A stretch of 16,690 bases of DNA from JAKBCQ01 sp021807585 (GTDB taxonomy: Bacteria; Planctomycetota; Planctomycetia; Isosphaerales; Isosphaeraceae): assembly GCA_027325115.1 (NCBI GenBank), contig DAHWFG010000037.1:1-16690 (forward strand), in the 5' to 3' direction. This document shows, piece by piece, positions 7,456 to 14,481 of the stretch. Under the pieces are notes generated by a model that ran no database searches, was not told the DNA's origin, and was given only the letters and a program-made list of their open reading frames with translations. The position numbers were made by a program, and so were the translations under genes. The stretch's first letter is position 1, and each line of letters begins with the position of its first letter.

Positions 7456-9453
7456 GTGCCGTCGTCCAACACCCTCGTCGATCTACCGACTCGATCCCAA
7501 GACGAAGGCTATACCGTCGTCGCGCGGCGGTATCGTCCGCAATCGCTCGACGAGGTCGTCGGCCAGGATCACGTCGTCCAGGGGCTCCGCAACGCGATCG
7601 CGATGAACCGCGTGACGCACGCCTACCTCTTTTGCGGAACGCGAGGCGTCGGCAAGACTTCGGTCGCGCGGATCTTCGCCAAATGCCTCAACTGCGTGCG
7701 CGGGCCGACCGACGATCCCTGCCTCGAATGCGATATCTGCCGCGCCATCGCGTCGGGCCAAGACGTCGACGTCATCGAGATCGACGGCGCCAGCAACAAC
7801 GGCGTCGAGGCCGTCCGCGAACTCCGCCAAAACGTCAGCCTCAGACCCAGCCGATGCCGCTACAAAATCTATTATATCGATGAAGTTCATATGCTTTCCC
7901 AGGGCGCCTTCAACGCGCTCCTAAAGACGCTCGAAGAGCCCCCCGAGCACGTCAAGTTCGTTTTCGCCACGACCGAGGCGCACAAGATCCCGATCACCGT
8001 CTTATCGCGCTGCCAACGCTACGATTTCGCCGCGATCGGCGCCGATCAGATCGTTTCCACGCTCAAAGAAATCTGCACAAAAGAAGGCGTTGAGGCCGAC
8101 GTCGACGCGCTCGAGGTCGTGGCCCGCCGCGCCGCGGGTTCAATGCGCGACGCGCAATCGCTTTTGGAGCAACTCCTTTCGACGACGAGCGACCGGCTCA
8201 CCGCGGCGGGGGTTCACGAACTCCTCGGCATCGCCGGAGACGATCGCATCCTCGAACTCCTTGAAGCGCTCTCGCTTCACGACGCCGCAAAGGCGCTCTT
8301 AATTGTTGATGAATCGATCAATACGGGGGTTCAGCCGTCCGAGCTGTTGGGCGGAGCGATCGATTTCCTTCGCGACGTGATGGTGCGCGGGACGGGCGCA
8401 CGCGACGTGCCGATGCTCGCCGCGGCGCCCCGGCAGCTTGAGCAGATCGACGCGATCGCTTCCCGCTGGTCGCTCGATACGATCCTCTCCGCGCTCCAGA
8501 TTCTGGCCGAATCGCGCGGCAAGCTCCGCGGCAGCCCGCACGGCAGGTTGCTCGTCGAGCTCGCGCTCGCGCGGGTCGCAAGGCTCGAAAACCTCGTCGA
8601 TCTCGGGACGCTCGTCAACCGATTGACCGAGATCGAGGCGACCGCGCCCCGCGAACCCCGCGCACCGATTTCAACACATGCCGGCTCGATCACGCGAGAA
8701 CATGTCGATCGATCGGCGCGCTCCTCCGCGGTCGATCGATCCGACGAGCCCTCCGCCGATTCGGACGGCGACGACTCTCCCGGTAAAAAAAAACGAAATC
8801 ACGCGGCCGCAACGGTTGATCGACGAGACGGCGAAGGTTCCGAGCCGCGAACTCCCGCGCCCGAGCCGCGCCAAACGCGGTCGAGGGTGAATCGCGAGCC
8901 CGATCGCTCGCCGGCTTCGGCGGTTCAACGAGAGCCCGCCGCGGCTCAATCGGCGGTTCAAGGCGATCCCTCCGTTTCGATGTCGGCGTCCGCGACCCGG
9001 CCCGCGGGCGCGGCTTCTCGTCCAAGTCGTGATCAGGGAGCGAGTTCGGTCGACATCAATCGATCTTCGGCCGCCGCCGATTTCACGATCGAGCACGCTC
9101 AGGCCGCTTGGGAGTCGATCCTGGGCAAAATCGCGTTCAAGCTGAGATCGGTGCTCGCACTCGCTCGGCTGATCGAAGTCGACCCTCCCGACACGCTGGT
9201 CGTCGGCGTTCCCGAAACCTACAATGGAGCGATCGAAGAGTGTCGCACGCCCGAGGCCTCGCGGGCGGTCGAATCGAAGCTTTCGGAAGCCTTTGGACGC
9301 GCGATTCGCGTCCGCTTCGAGATCGTCGCGGGCGAGCAAGGCTCGAACGATCGACCGGCCGCGGTCGAGGCGCATCGCGACGACCCGCTCGTCAAGCGGA
9401 TGATCGAGCTTTTCGATGCGCGTTTATATCAGATCGTCAAGGGATCAGAATAA
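7456..9453 (+). CDS. dnaX: DNA polymerase III subunit gamma/tau
   Basis: This is the clamp-loader ATPase of the replisome; the tau form also links polymerase cores. The 665-residue product starts at a GTG with GGAG upstream; the core begins at YTVVARRYRPQSLDEVVGQ (19-37). Walker A is GTRGVGKT (61-68), the zinc cysteines are C77, C80, C89, C92 and C95, Walker B is IDEVH (141-145), and sensor/SRC is LSRC (183-186). The lid and collar reach about residue 395. A polar, low-complexity linker (about 400-540) follows, then a C-terminal tau-like domain from about 545 (FTIEHAQAAWESILGKIAFKL). Nine consecutive A residues at codons 444-446 lie in the linker and may allow a shorter gamma form (see the separate entry). 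The gene is followed by ybaB and recR, a common trio. Confidence 0.96.
   Translation: MPSSNTLVDLPTRSQDEGYTVVARRYRPQSLDEVVGQDHVVQGLRNAIAMNRVTHAYLFCGTRGVGKTSVARIFAKCLNCVRGPTDDPCLECDICRAIASGQDVDVIEIDGASNNGVEAVRELRQNVSLRPSRCRYKIYYIDEVHMLSQGAFNALLKTLEEPPEHVKFVFATTEAHKIPITVLSRCQRYDFAAIGADQIVSTLKEICTKEGVEADVDALEVVARRAAGSMRDAQSLLEQLLSTTSDRLTAAGVHELLGIAGDDRILELLEALSLHDAAKALLIVDESINTGVQPSELLGGAIDFLRDVMVRGTGARDVPMLAAAPRQLEQIDAIASRWSLDTILSALQILAESRGKLRGSPHGRLLVELALARVARLENLVDLGTLVNRLTEIEATAPREPRAPISTHAGSITREHVDRSARSSAVDRSDEPSADSDGDDSPGKKKRNHAAATVDRRDGEGSEPRTPAPEPRQTRSRVNREPDRSPASAVQREPAAAQSAVQGDPSVSMSASATRPAGAASRPSRDQGASSVDINRSSAAADFTIEHAQAAWESILGKIAFKLRSVLALARLIEVDPPDTLVVGVPETYNGAIEECRTPEASRAVESKLSEAFGRAIRVRFEIVAGEQGSNDRPAAVEAHRDDPLVKRMIELFDARLYQIVKGSE
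8785..8793 (+). promoter_or_regulatory. A9 slippery run in dnaX, candidate programmed frameshift
   Basis: The codons GGT-AAA-AAA-AAA-CGA (Gly, three Lys, Arg) contain nine A residues in a GC-rich gene that could easily use AAG. A -1 shift, or one extra A in the transcript, gives the tail TKSRGRNG and then TGA at 8817-8819, for a product of about 454 residues. This is close to the gamma forms known from E. coli (ribosomal frameshifting) and Thermus thermophilus (transcript slippage at an A9 run). A +1 shift would stop at 8890. No convincing upstream Shine-Dalgarno stimulator or stable downstream stem is seen, so transcript slippage is the better guess. Confidence 0.55.
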
Positions 9454-9544
9454 CAGTAACAATCGCGTCGATCCATCGTAATCGCGCATTCCTGGAACTT
9501 CGGCGTTCTCGCGGTCGACCGATTTCGCCGAGAAAGGACTGAAC

Positions 9545-9892
9545 GTGTTCGGCAACCTGGGACAATTCGCCGATCTGATGAAATCCGCGGCGAAGGCGCG
9601 CGAGATGGTGGAAAAGGCGGCCGAATCGCTCGGCCAGTTGAGGGGCGAGGGATGCTCGGGCGGGGGCGCCGTCGTCGCGGTCGCGTCGGGCAAGCTCGAA
9701 ATCCTTTCGATTCGCCTCGACCCCAAATTGTTGGAAGAACCCGATCAAGAATTGCTCGAAGAGCTGATCGTATCGGCTGTGAATCAAGCGATTACAAAAG
9801 CGCGCGAGGCTGCTTCCGACACCCTCTCGTCGGCGATCGGCGATCTCCCGATTCCTCCAGGACTGATGGGCGCTTTGGGAGGTCGTTCGTGA
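9545..9892 (+). CDS. YbaB/EbfC-family nucleoid-associated protein
   Basis: This is a small dimeric DNA-binding protein of the nucleoid, usually encoded between dnaX and recR. The 115-residue product has an N-terminal helix (MFGNLGQFADLMKSAAKAREMVEKAAESL) followed by the beta-strand core with GGGAVVAVASGKLEILSIRLDPKLL (44-68), and helices LLEELIVSAVNQAITKAREAASDTL (75-99). The C-terminus IPPGLMGALGG resembles the usual Gly-rich end. The start is GTG with AAAGGA about seven bases upstream. The stop codon overlaps the start of recR (GTGA), indicating coupled translation. Its exact role is unclear even in model bacteria; binding to DNA and regulation of gene expression are reported for the family. 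Confidence 0.93.
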   Translation: MFGNLGQFADLMKSAAKAREMVEKAAESLGQLRGEGCSGGGAVVAVASGKLEILSIRLDPKLLEEPDQELLEELIVSAVNQAITKAREAASDTLSSAIGDLPIPPGLMGALGGRS

Positions 9893-10503
9893 CGGCTCGC
9901 GGACCTTTGGGAGTGATCGACGAATTGATCGCCGCGCTCGGCGTTCTGCCCGGAATCGGCGCGAAGTCAGCCGAACGGTTGGCTCATCACATCGTCCGTT
10001 GCCCAGCCGATCAGGCGCTTCGGCTGGTCGAGGCGATCCAGAACGTGCGCGATCGAGTCCGCCGCTGCCAAGCCTGTTTTCACCTCACCGAAGCCTCGAA
10101 TCCGCTCTGTTCGGTCTGCCGCGATCCCGAGCGCGATCAAGGCTTGATATGCGTGGTTGAGCAATCTCAAGATTTGATGGCGCTTGAGCGCGCAGGATCA
10201 TACCGAGGCGTTTATCACGTATTGCTCGGCCCGCTCGCTCCGCTCAAGGGGATCGGTCCCGATCAATTGACGGTCGACGCGCTCGAGGAACGCGTGAAAA
10301 CGGGGGGAATTCGCGAAATCATCCTCGCCACCAACCCCACGCTCGAAGGCGACGGAGCGGCGCTGTTCGTGCATCGCAGGCTCACCGCCGCGGGAGTTCC
10401 CATCACCCGCCTCGCCCGCGGACTCGCGTCGGGAAGCTCGCTCGAATTCGCCAACAAAGAAATGGTCGCCGACGCGCTCGAAGGGCGTCGAAGTTTCTCA
10501 TGA
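9889..10503 (+). CDS. recR: Recombination mediator protein RecR
   Basis: RecR acts with RecF and RecO to load RecA on gapped DNA. The 204-residue product has the helix-hairpin-helix LGVLPGIGAKSAERLAHHI (17-35), the zinc site C60, C63, C74, C77, and a Toprim domain starting at ICVVEQSQDLMALERAG (87-103), with YHVLLGPLAPLKGIGPDQL (109-127) and EIILATNPTLEGDGAA (143-158) and ending with the Walker-like ARGLASGSSLEFAN. I chose the GTG at 9889 because GGGAGG lies six bases upstream and the length is normal for the family; the frame continues open into ybaB to 9652, but that part is unrelated. It overlaps ybaB by four bases. Confidence 0.96.
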   Translation: MTARGPLGVIDELIAALGVLPGIGAKSAERLAHHIVRCPADQALRLVEAIQNVRDRVRRCQACFHLTEASNPLCSVCRDPERDQGLICVVEQSQDLMALERAGSYRGVYHVLLGPLAPLKGIGPDQLTVDALEERVKTGGIREIILATNPTLEGDGAALFVHRRLTAAGVPITRLARGLASGSSLEFANKEMVADALEGRRSFS

Positions 10504-10510
10504 ATTCCAT

Positions 10511-10539
10511 TTGAAATCGCTCGCCAAAAAGGCTACGAT
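10511..10539 (+). promoter_or_regulatory. Candidate sigma-70-type promoter of rpoN
   Basis: TTGAAA (10511-10516) and TACGAT (10534-10539) are separated by exactly 17 bases and match the consensus at five and four of six positions. The predicted start is near 10546, which falls on the -24 GG of the sigma-54-type element described next. The distance to the rpoN start codon gives a leader of about 125 bases. Confidence 0.6.
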
Positions 10540-10543
10540 GTAC

Positions 10544-10560
10544 TTGGCATAAGATTTGCC
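10544..10560 (+). promoter_or_regulatory. Candidate sigma-54 (-24/-12) promoter upstream of rpoN
   Basis: TTGGCATAAGATTTGCC matches the sigma-54 consensus TTGGCAC-N5-TTGC closely. The invariant GG (10546-10547) and GC (10558-10559) are separated by ten bases, as required. Transcription would start near 10571, about 100 bases before the rpoN start. Because it lies upstream of the sigma-54 gene itself, self-activation or, through occlusion of the overlapping sigma-70 start, self-repression is possible. No activator binding site was identified. Confidence 0.5.
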
Positions 10561-10672
10561 GGTTGATTGGTGCGATGGGGAACCGCCGCGTTCCGTTCGC
10601 GTGGTCGCGGCAGGTTGTTCCCAGGCGTTTGTGGCGGTTTTCGGTTTCTTTGACGACGCGGGATTGGGAATC

Positions 10673-12136
10673 ATGCGACTCGACACGTCTCAACAAATGC
10701 GAACCGACATGCGAATGCGCATGGCGCCTCGCATGATCCAATCCATGGAAATCTTGCAGCTCCCGCTCATGGCTTTGCAGGAGCGAATCGACCAGGAAAT
10801 GATCGAAAATCCCCTCCTGGTCGATCAAGACGGCGATCCCGACGACGCCGAGCCCGTCGCCTCGGCCGACGACTACGCCGATCAACCCGGCGAAGCTCCC
10901 GAGCCGACCGAAACCGTCGACGAGCCCGATGTCGATCCCGGCGATTTTCTCGACGACGAATGGCGTGATTCGTACGATTCCAGCCGGCGCGTCAGTCGAT
11001 CGGCGATCGACGACGAAGCCGATCGTAAACATGACGCGATTCAAAACGTCATCACCCGACCCCGATCGATGCAAGACGAACTCGCCGAGCAGCTCGCCTT
11101 TCTCGATCTCGAACCGACGGTCGAGGCGCTCGCCGAGGCGATCATTCACGCGCTCGACGATCACGGCTATTTCACCGGCTCGCTCGCCGAGATCGTCGAG
11201 GAAGTCGGCGATCCCGCTAACCTCGAACTCGCCGAAGAAGCCCTCGCGGTCGTCCAACAACTCGATCCCCCCGGAATCGGCGCGCGGAACCTGCGCGAAT
11301 GCCTCCTCTTGCAGCTCACTCCCCAAACCCCTTTCCGAGATGTTCTTTATAAGCTAATATCCAATCATCTAGAAGACTTGCAACAAAATCGACTCCCCAA
11401 GATCGAGCGCGAGACCGGAATCTCGATCGAGAAGATCAAAGAATCGCTCGACAAGCTCCGCAAGCTCAACCCCCGTCCCGGCGCCCGCTTCGACTCCGAA
11501 CCCGCGGGATACGTCCTCCCCGATCTCGTCGTCCAACTCGACGATCAGGGAGAATACGAGGTCAAACTCGTCGACGATTACACCCCGCGATTGTCGATCT
11601 CACGCTATTACCAACAAATGCTCAAAAATAAAAGCGCCGAACCAGAAACGCGTGAATATATCCAAAAGAAAATCCAATCGGCGCGCTGGCTGATCGAATC
11701 GATCGAGCAGCGACGGAACACGCTCCTCAAAGTGGCGCGCGCCGTCATCGATCACCAAAAAGATTTCCTCGACAAGGGACCCGAATGGATCGAGCCCCTC
11801 AAAATGCAACAAATCGCCGATCGCGTGCATGTTCACGTAACAACAGTAAGCCGCGCCGTCGACGATAAATGGGTACAAACCCCCCGCGGCGTCTTCCCGC
11901 TCAAACGCTTCTTCGGAGGCGGCACCGTCACCTCCGACGGCGAATCCGTCGCTTGGGACACGATCAAACAAAAACTTATGGAAATCATCGGCAAAGAGGA
12001 TAAGCACAATCCCCTCTCCGACGAAGACATCGTCGAAGCCCTCTCCCAGGGCGGCGTCCCCGTCGCCCGCCGCACCGTCACCAAATACCGCAAGGCGCTT
12101 CGCATCCCGTCGAGCCGAAAACGCAAAGAATTCTAA
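10673..12136 (+). CDS. rpoN: RNA polymerase sigma-54 factor
   Basis: This alternative sigma factor recognises -24/-12 promoters and needs AAA+ activators. I chose the ATG at 10673 (MRLDTSQQMRTDMRMRMAP) with GGGA upstream; the upstream extension to 10556 is open but covers the promoter region. The 487-residue product shows region I, Gln/Met/Leu-rich (1-50, QSMEILQLPLMALQERI), a strongly acidic region II (about 51-117), the core-binding domain (about 120-300, with LDPPGIGARNLREC), the helix-turn-helix (LKMQQIADRVHVHVTTVSRAV, 376-396), and the RpoN box ARRTVTKYRK (465-474) near the C-terminus. The RpoN box differs from the usual ARRTVAKYRE at two places. It follows recR but has its own promoter region. 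Confidence 0.96.
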   Translation: MRLDTSQQMRTDMRMRMAPRMIQSMEILQLPLMALQERIDQEMIENPLLVDQDGDPDDAEPVASADDYADQPGEAPEPTETVDEPDVDPGDFLDDEWRDSYDSSRRVSRSAIDDEADRKHDAIQNVITRPRSMQDELAEQLAFLDLEPTVEALAEAIIHALDDHGYFTGSLAEIVEEVGDPANLELAEEALAVVQQLDPPGIGARNLRECLLLQLTPQTPFRDVLYKLISNHLEDLQQNRLPKIERETGISIEKIKESLDKLRKLNPRPGARFDSEPAGYVLPDLVVQLDDQGEYEVKLVDDYTPRLSISRYYQQMLKNKSAEPETREYIQKKIQSARWLIESIEQRRNTLLKVARAVIDHQKDFLDKGPEWIEPLKMQQIADRVHVHVTTVSRAVDDKWVQTPRGVFPLKRFFGGGTVTSDGESVAWDTIKQKLMEIIGKEDKHNPLSDEDIVEALSQGGVPVARRTVTKYRKALRIPSSRKRKEF

Positions 12137-12283
12137 TCCCCGCGATCGTTCAACACGCGAGAATCCCACGCCAAAAACAGAACCGATCGCAAAACCGCCA
12201 ATCCGCGCCCCATCGACTCAGAGGCTATCCGGAAAGAAAGCCGCATTTTCGATGGGATTTGAGGGCGAACCCGAAATTGGGAA

Positions 12284-12455
12284 GGCGAGGCTCCGACCGA
12301 GCCGGCATTTTCTATAATGGTATTTTGATTCGGGAGGGCGAGGCTCCGACCGAGCCGGCATTTTCTATAATGGTATTTTGATTCGGGAGGGCGAGGCTCC
12401 GACCGAGCCGGCATTTGTATTCCGGGAAGGCGAGGCTCCGACCGAGCCGGCATTT
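12284..12455 (+). repeat. Four copies of a 27-base hairpin repeat (GEAPTEPA type)
   Basis: A 27-base core starting GGCGAGGCTCCGACCGAGCC and ending CGGCATTT occurs at 12284-12310, 12337-12363, 12390-12416 and 12429-12455. The first two copies are part of identical 53-base units (12284-12336 and 12337-12389), each carrying a TATAAT; the last spacing is 39. GGCTC and GAGCC can form a 5-bp stem with a CGACC loop. One frame reads GEAPTEPA, a peptide I recall from repeat-derived ORFs in many planctomycete genomes. The array lies wholly inside the 400-bp inverted-repeat element. Confidence 0.85.
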
Positions 12456-12517
12456 GTGAAAATGAATTCATTGAAAAGGGCTCACACGGCGGTTCGCCCT
12501 CCCAATCAGAACAATCC

Positions 12518-12619
12518 GACATCTAGATATTTAATGTATGCTGGTTCTATTTGTGAATCGGCGCCGAAACCGGTAAAATCGAGCCGATTGGGTTTCGGGA
12601 GCCTTTCCGGATAGCCTCT
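12518..12619 (+). repeat. Right end of the dispersed repeat, copy B
   Basis: This 102-base block matches 1-102 without gaps at about 88 percent identity and in the same orientation. It forms the right quarter of the 400-bp element and ends with its right inverted repeat. Most mismatches lie in the first 26 bases, while the terminal 16 bases are identical. Confidence 0.8.
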
Positions 12620-13077
12620 CACATCGGTTCATCGAGCTCGATCTCCCCTTCGTCCATCGTCTCCTCGGCCTCCAGCTTGATCTGATCGCGAATCTTCATC
12701 AGCTTCTCCGGAAGCGATCCCTCGACGATCCCGTTCAATATCAATAAAGCCCGCGCAGGACGCTTCCCGTCCACCAGATAACGCGCCAATCGCAGCCGAA
12801 TCCGACTCGCTTTCTCGGGAAATCGCCTAATATAATCATCCATAAAAGGTACAGATTCTTCGACCCTCTTCTCGGCGTCGAGCCGCTTGATCAGCGACAT
12901 CAACTCCTCTTCGGGAAGTTCAAATCCCGGCAGATCGCGCCGCGCCCGTTCAATCTGTTCGAGCGATCCCTCCAGATCGTCGTAAGCGAGCAGCCGACGC
13001 AATTGCGCAATCGCCGCCTCGGCTCGCTCCTCGGGAGTCGGCTGCGCCGGCTTCTTACTCCATTTAAATGGATTCAC
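12619..13077 (-). CDS. Hypothetical helical protein, TPR-like, 152 aa
   Basis: This small soluble protein has no signal peptide or membrane segment. I chose the GTG at 13077 (MNPFKWSKK) because GAGG lies about six bases upstream; GTG at 13089 and TTG at 13095 are alternatives. From residue 15 it is nearly all helical with a tetratricopeptide-like rhythm: PEERAEAAIAQLRRLLAYDDLEGSLEQIERA (15-45), then ESVPFMDDYIRRFPEKASRIRLRLARYL (74-101), then GKRPARALLILNGI (104-117). The C-terminus is acidic. I recall planctomycete proteins with a similar start but know no function. The last base of the stop codon is the last base of the 400-bp repeat element, so the original C-terminus may have been changed by insertion. 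The gene is divergent from the exported protein at 13495. Confidence 0.7.
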   Translation of the reverse strand: MNPFKWSKKPAQPTPEERAEAAIAQLRRLLAYDDLEGSLEQIERARRDLPGFELPEEELMSLIKRLDAEKRVEESVPFMDDYIRRFPEKASRIRLRLARYLVDGKRPARALLILNGIVEGSLPEKLMKIRDQIKLEAEETMDEGEIELDEPM

Positions 13078-13494
13078 CAATCGCCTCACGATCAAAAATC
13101 GGTTCGATTCCCGTCGCTCAATTCATCCCGCTTCGTCGTCTCGAAAGTATGCTACATAATCTTACCGAACAGGTCGAATCGGTCGCCGATTTCCTCAAAA
13201 AATCGTCAATCGAGACCGACCGACCACGTCGCCCAAACGAATTCCATCAGACTCGATCGAGAGATCCGCGATCGCCATCGAAGGACGATTCCCCCCCCCT
13301 CCCCCGCAAACTTTACCGAACCCGCCGCGTCGCTCCGGATTCAACGAATTTCCGACCTTTTCGGCGTCTCGGGTCACGAGCCGATCGTTTTGAACCGATC
13401 ACTTAAATGGCGTGCGGCAAGCGCGAAACGCGTCCCGGTCGATCCGTTTTCAGCGCCTCCGCGAATCGTCGACCCGAGCCAGGAGAGGTCGGTT
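13078..13494. other. Divergent intergenic region with a C-rich tract
   Basis: This 417-base stretch separates two divergent genes. Nine C residues, a T and five C residues occupy 13291-13305, so the minus strand is G9-A-G5. Reading frames here continue from the plus-strand gene but lack protein character. A T-rich block near 13195-13205 (minus strand) and CATACT near 13147-13152 could form part of a promoter for the leftward gene, but spacing is poor. I see no RNA gene or long repeat. Confidence 0.4.
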
Positions 13495-14331
13495 ATGACG
13501 TCCACCAGGCGATACCCTCTGGTTTTTCCAATCATCCCCACCCTCGCGATCGCGATCGCCCTGGCGCTCGCGGGACCCGCCGCAACCCCGCGCGCCAGGG
13601 CGATCGGGCGACCCCCCGTCGATCCCGCTCAGGTCGTTCCCCTCGATCAGATCGAAGCGCAACGCCGCGATGAAGTCGCCGACGTCATCAAGACCGCGAC
13701 GTTCCATTACCAGGCGCCCGCCGAAAGCTTCCCGGCCAACCCCAAACTTTACCTCAGCCTGCTCAACGAGCCGTCGCTCACCCTCGCGCTTTGGAACGAC
13801 CTCGGCGCCACCCCCGCGCGACTCCAACGCATCGCCCCAGGCATGTATCAGGGAACAGACGGCTCGGGAACCACCGCTACCTGGCACTTCGTTCATCGAT
13901 CCCCCACCCAGCACGTCCTCCTCTGCTGGATCGAATACCAAAGCCCGCGCGGCAAAATCCACCTCAACGGTCGCCTCGTGCTCAACGTTCGATCCGCCTT
14001 TTATCGACATAAAAGCGGCCAACTCCTTGTCCAGCACTCGGTCGAGGCGTTCGTCAAAATCGACTCCAAAGGCTGGCGCTCCGTCGCCAAAATGGGCAGG
14101 CCGATCATCGAAAACGTGATCCAGGATCAAGTCAAAGAAGCCGGCCAATTTATCTCTTTAATGTGTCGCCTTGTGGAAATGTACCCCGTCTGGGCGACCC
14201 GCGTCGCCGTCGATCAAACCGATCTCGCCGAAGAACTCAAGGCCGCGTTCCGCGAACTCGTCCTCAAACATCGTCGTCCAGGCTCCTCCTCGGGCCGGCC
14301 CAAACTCATGACCGAAACCGCCGCGAGCTAA
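13495..14331 (+). CDS. Exported protein of unknown function, 278 aa
   Basis: The ATG at 13495 has AGGAG about nine bases upstream; the frame is open further upstream but without family-like sequence. Residues 1-36 form a signal peptide: basic TSTRR, a hydrophobic stretch VFPIIPTLAIAIALALAG, then a likely cleavage after ARA. The mature part starts in a Pro-rich stretch and contains FPANPKLYLSLLNEPSLTLALW (79-100), YQGTDGSGTTATWHFVHRSP, a beta-rich middle, and VEAFVKIDSKGWRSVAK. I recall similar secreted planctomycete proteins of the same length with the 'LYLSLLNEP' and 'GTDGSGTTATW' segments, but no function. No catalytic motif or lipobox is visible. It precedes an aminopeptidase gene by 150 bases on the same strand. 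Confidence 0.8.
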   Translation: MTSTRRYPLVFPIIPTLAIAIALALAGPAATPRARAIGRPPVDPAQVVPLDQIEAQRRDEVADVIKTATFHYQAPAESFPANPKLYLSLLNEPSLTLALWNDLGATPARLQRIAPGMYQGTDGSGTTATWHFVHRSPTQHVLLCWIEYQSPRGKIHLNGRLVLNVRSAFYRHKSGQLLVQHSVEAFVKIDSKGWRSVAKMGRPIIENVIQDQVKEAGQFISLMCRLVEMYPVWATRVAVDQTDLAEELKAAFRELVLKHRRPGSSSGRPKLMTETAAS

Positions 14332-14481
14332 TCCGAAGATCTAATACATAAGTTCACACGCGACGATCCCCCCGATCTCCTCCGATCCCGTTGCATGTCG
14401 ACCCTCGACCGGCGAAACTAGCTGCTTCGATGCTCCGTTCCCCGCCGCGCACGCCGCGTCGCTTTCCGTTTGGATCATCTT

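Larger units (their letters stand above)
12220..12619. mobile_element. 400-bp element with 17-bp terminal inverted repeats (MITE-like)
   Basis: AGAGGCTATCCGGAAAG (12220-12236) is the exact reverse complement of 12603-12619. The 400 bp between and including them hold no credible gene. The right 102 bases recur at 1-102. The left part contains four copies of a hairpin repeat. Terminal inverted repeats plus a second copy of one end argue for a non-autonomous transposable element or the remnant of an insertion sequence; the transposase family that would move it is not known to me. I see no convincing target-site duplication: the flanks are GACTC on the left and CACAT on the right. Confidence 0.7.

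Noticed and set aside
8671..9375. 234-codon minus-strand frame opposite the dnaX linker
   Set aside because: Low-complexity Arg/Asp-rich shadow of the dnaX linker and tau domain.
9652..9888. N-terminal extension of RecR
   Set aside because: It lies over ybaB in another frame, has no RecR similarity, and a strong ribosome binding site precedes the GTG at 9889.
12284..12455. CRISPR array
   Set aside because: Only four units; the first two intervening segments are identical, spacing is 26, 26 and 12 bases, and no cas gene is present.
12133..12614. Reading frames in the repeat region (129 codons on the minus strand from 12522, 78 codons on the plus strand from 12378)
   Set aside because: They translate the GEAPTEPA/RSLALP-type repeat and the element's right end; no ribosome binding site and no independent protein character.
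12210..12630. Target-site duplication flanking the 400-bp element
   Set aside because: CATCG occurs near both ends but not adjacent to the inverted repeats and at different distances; treated as chance.
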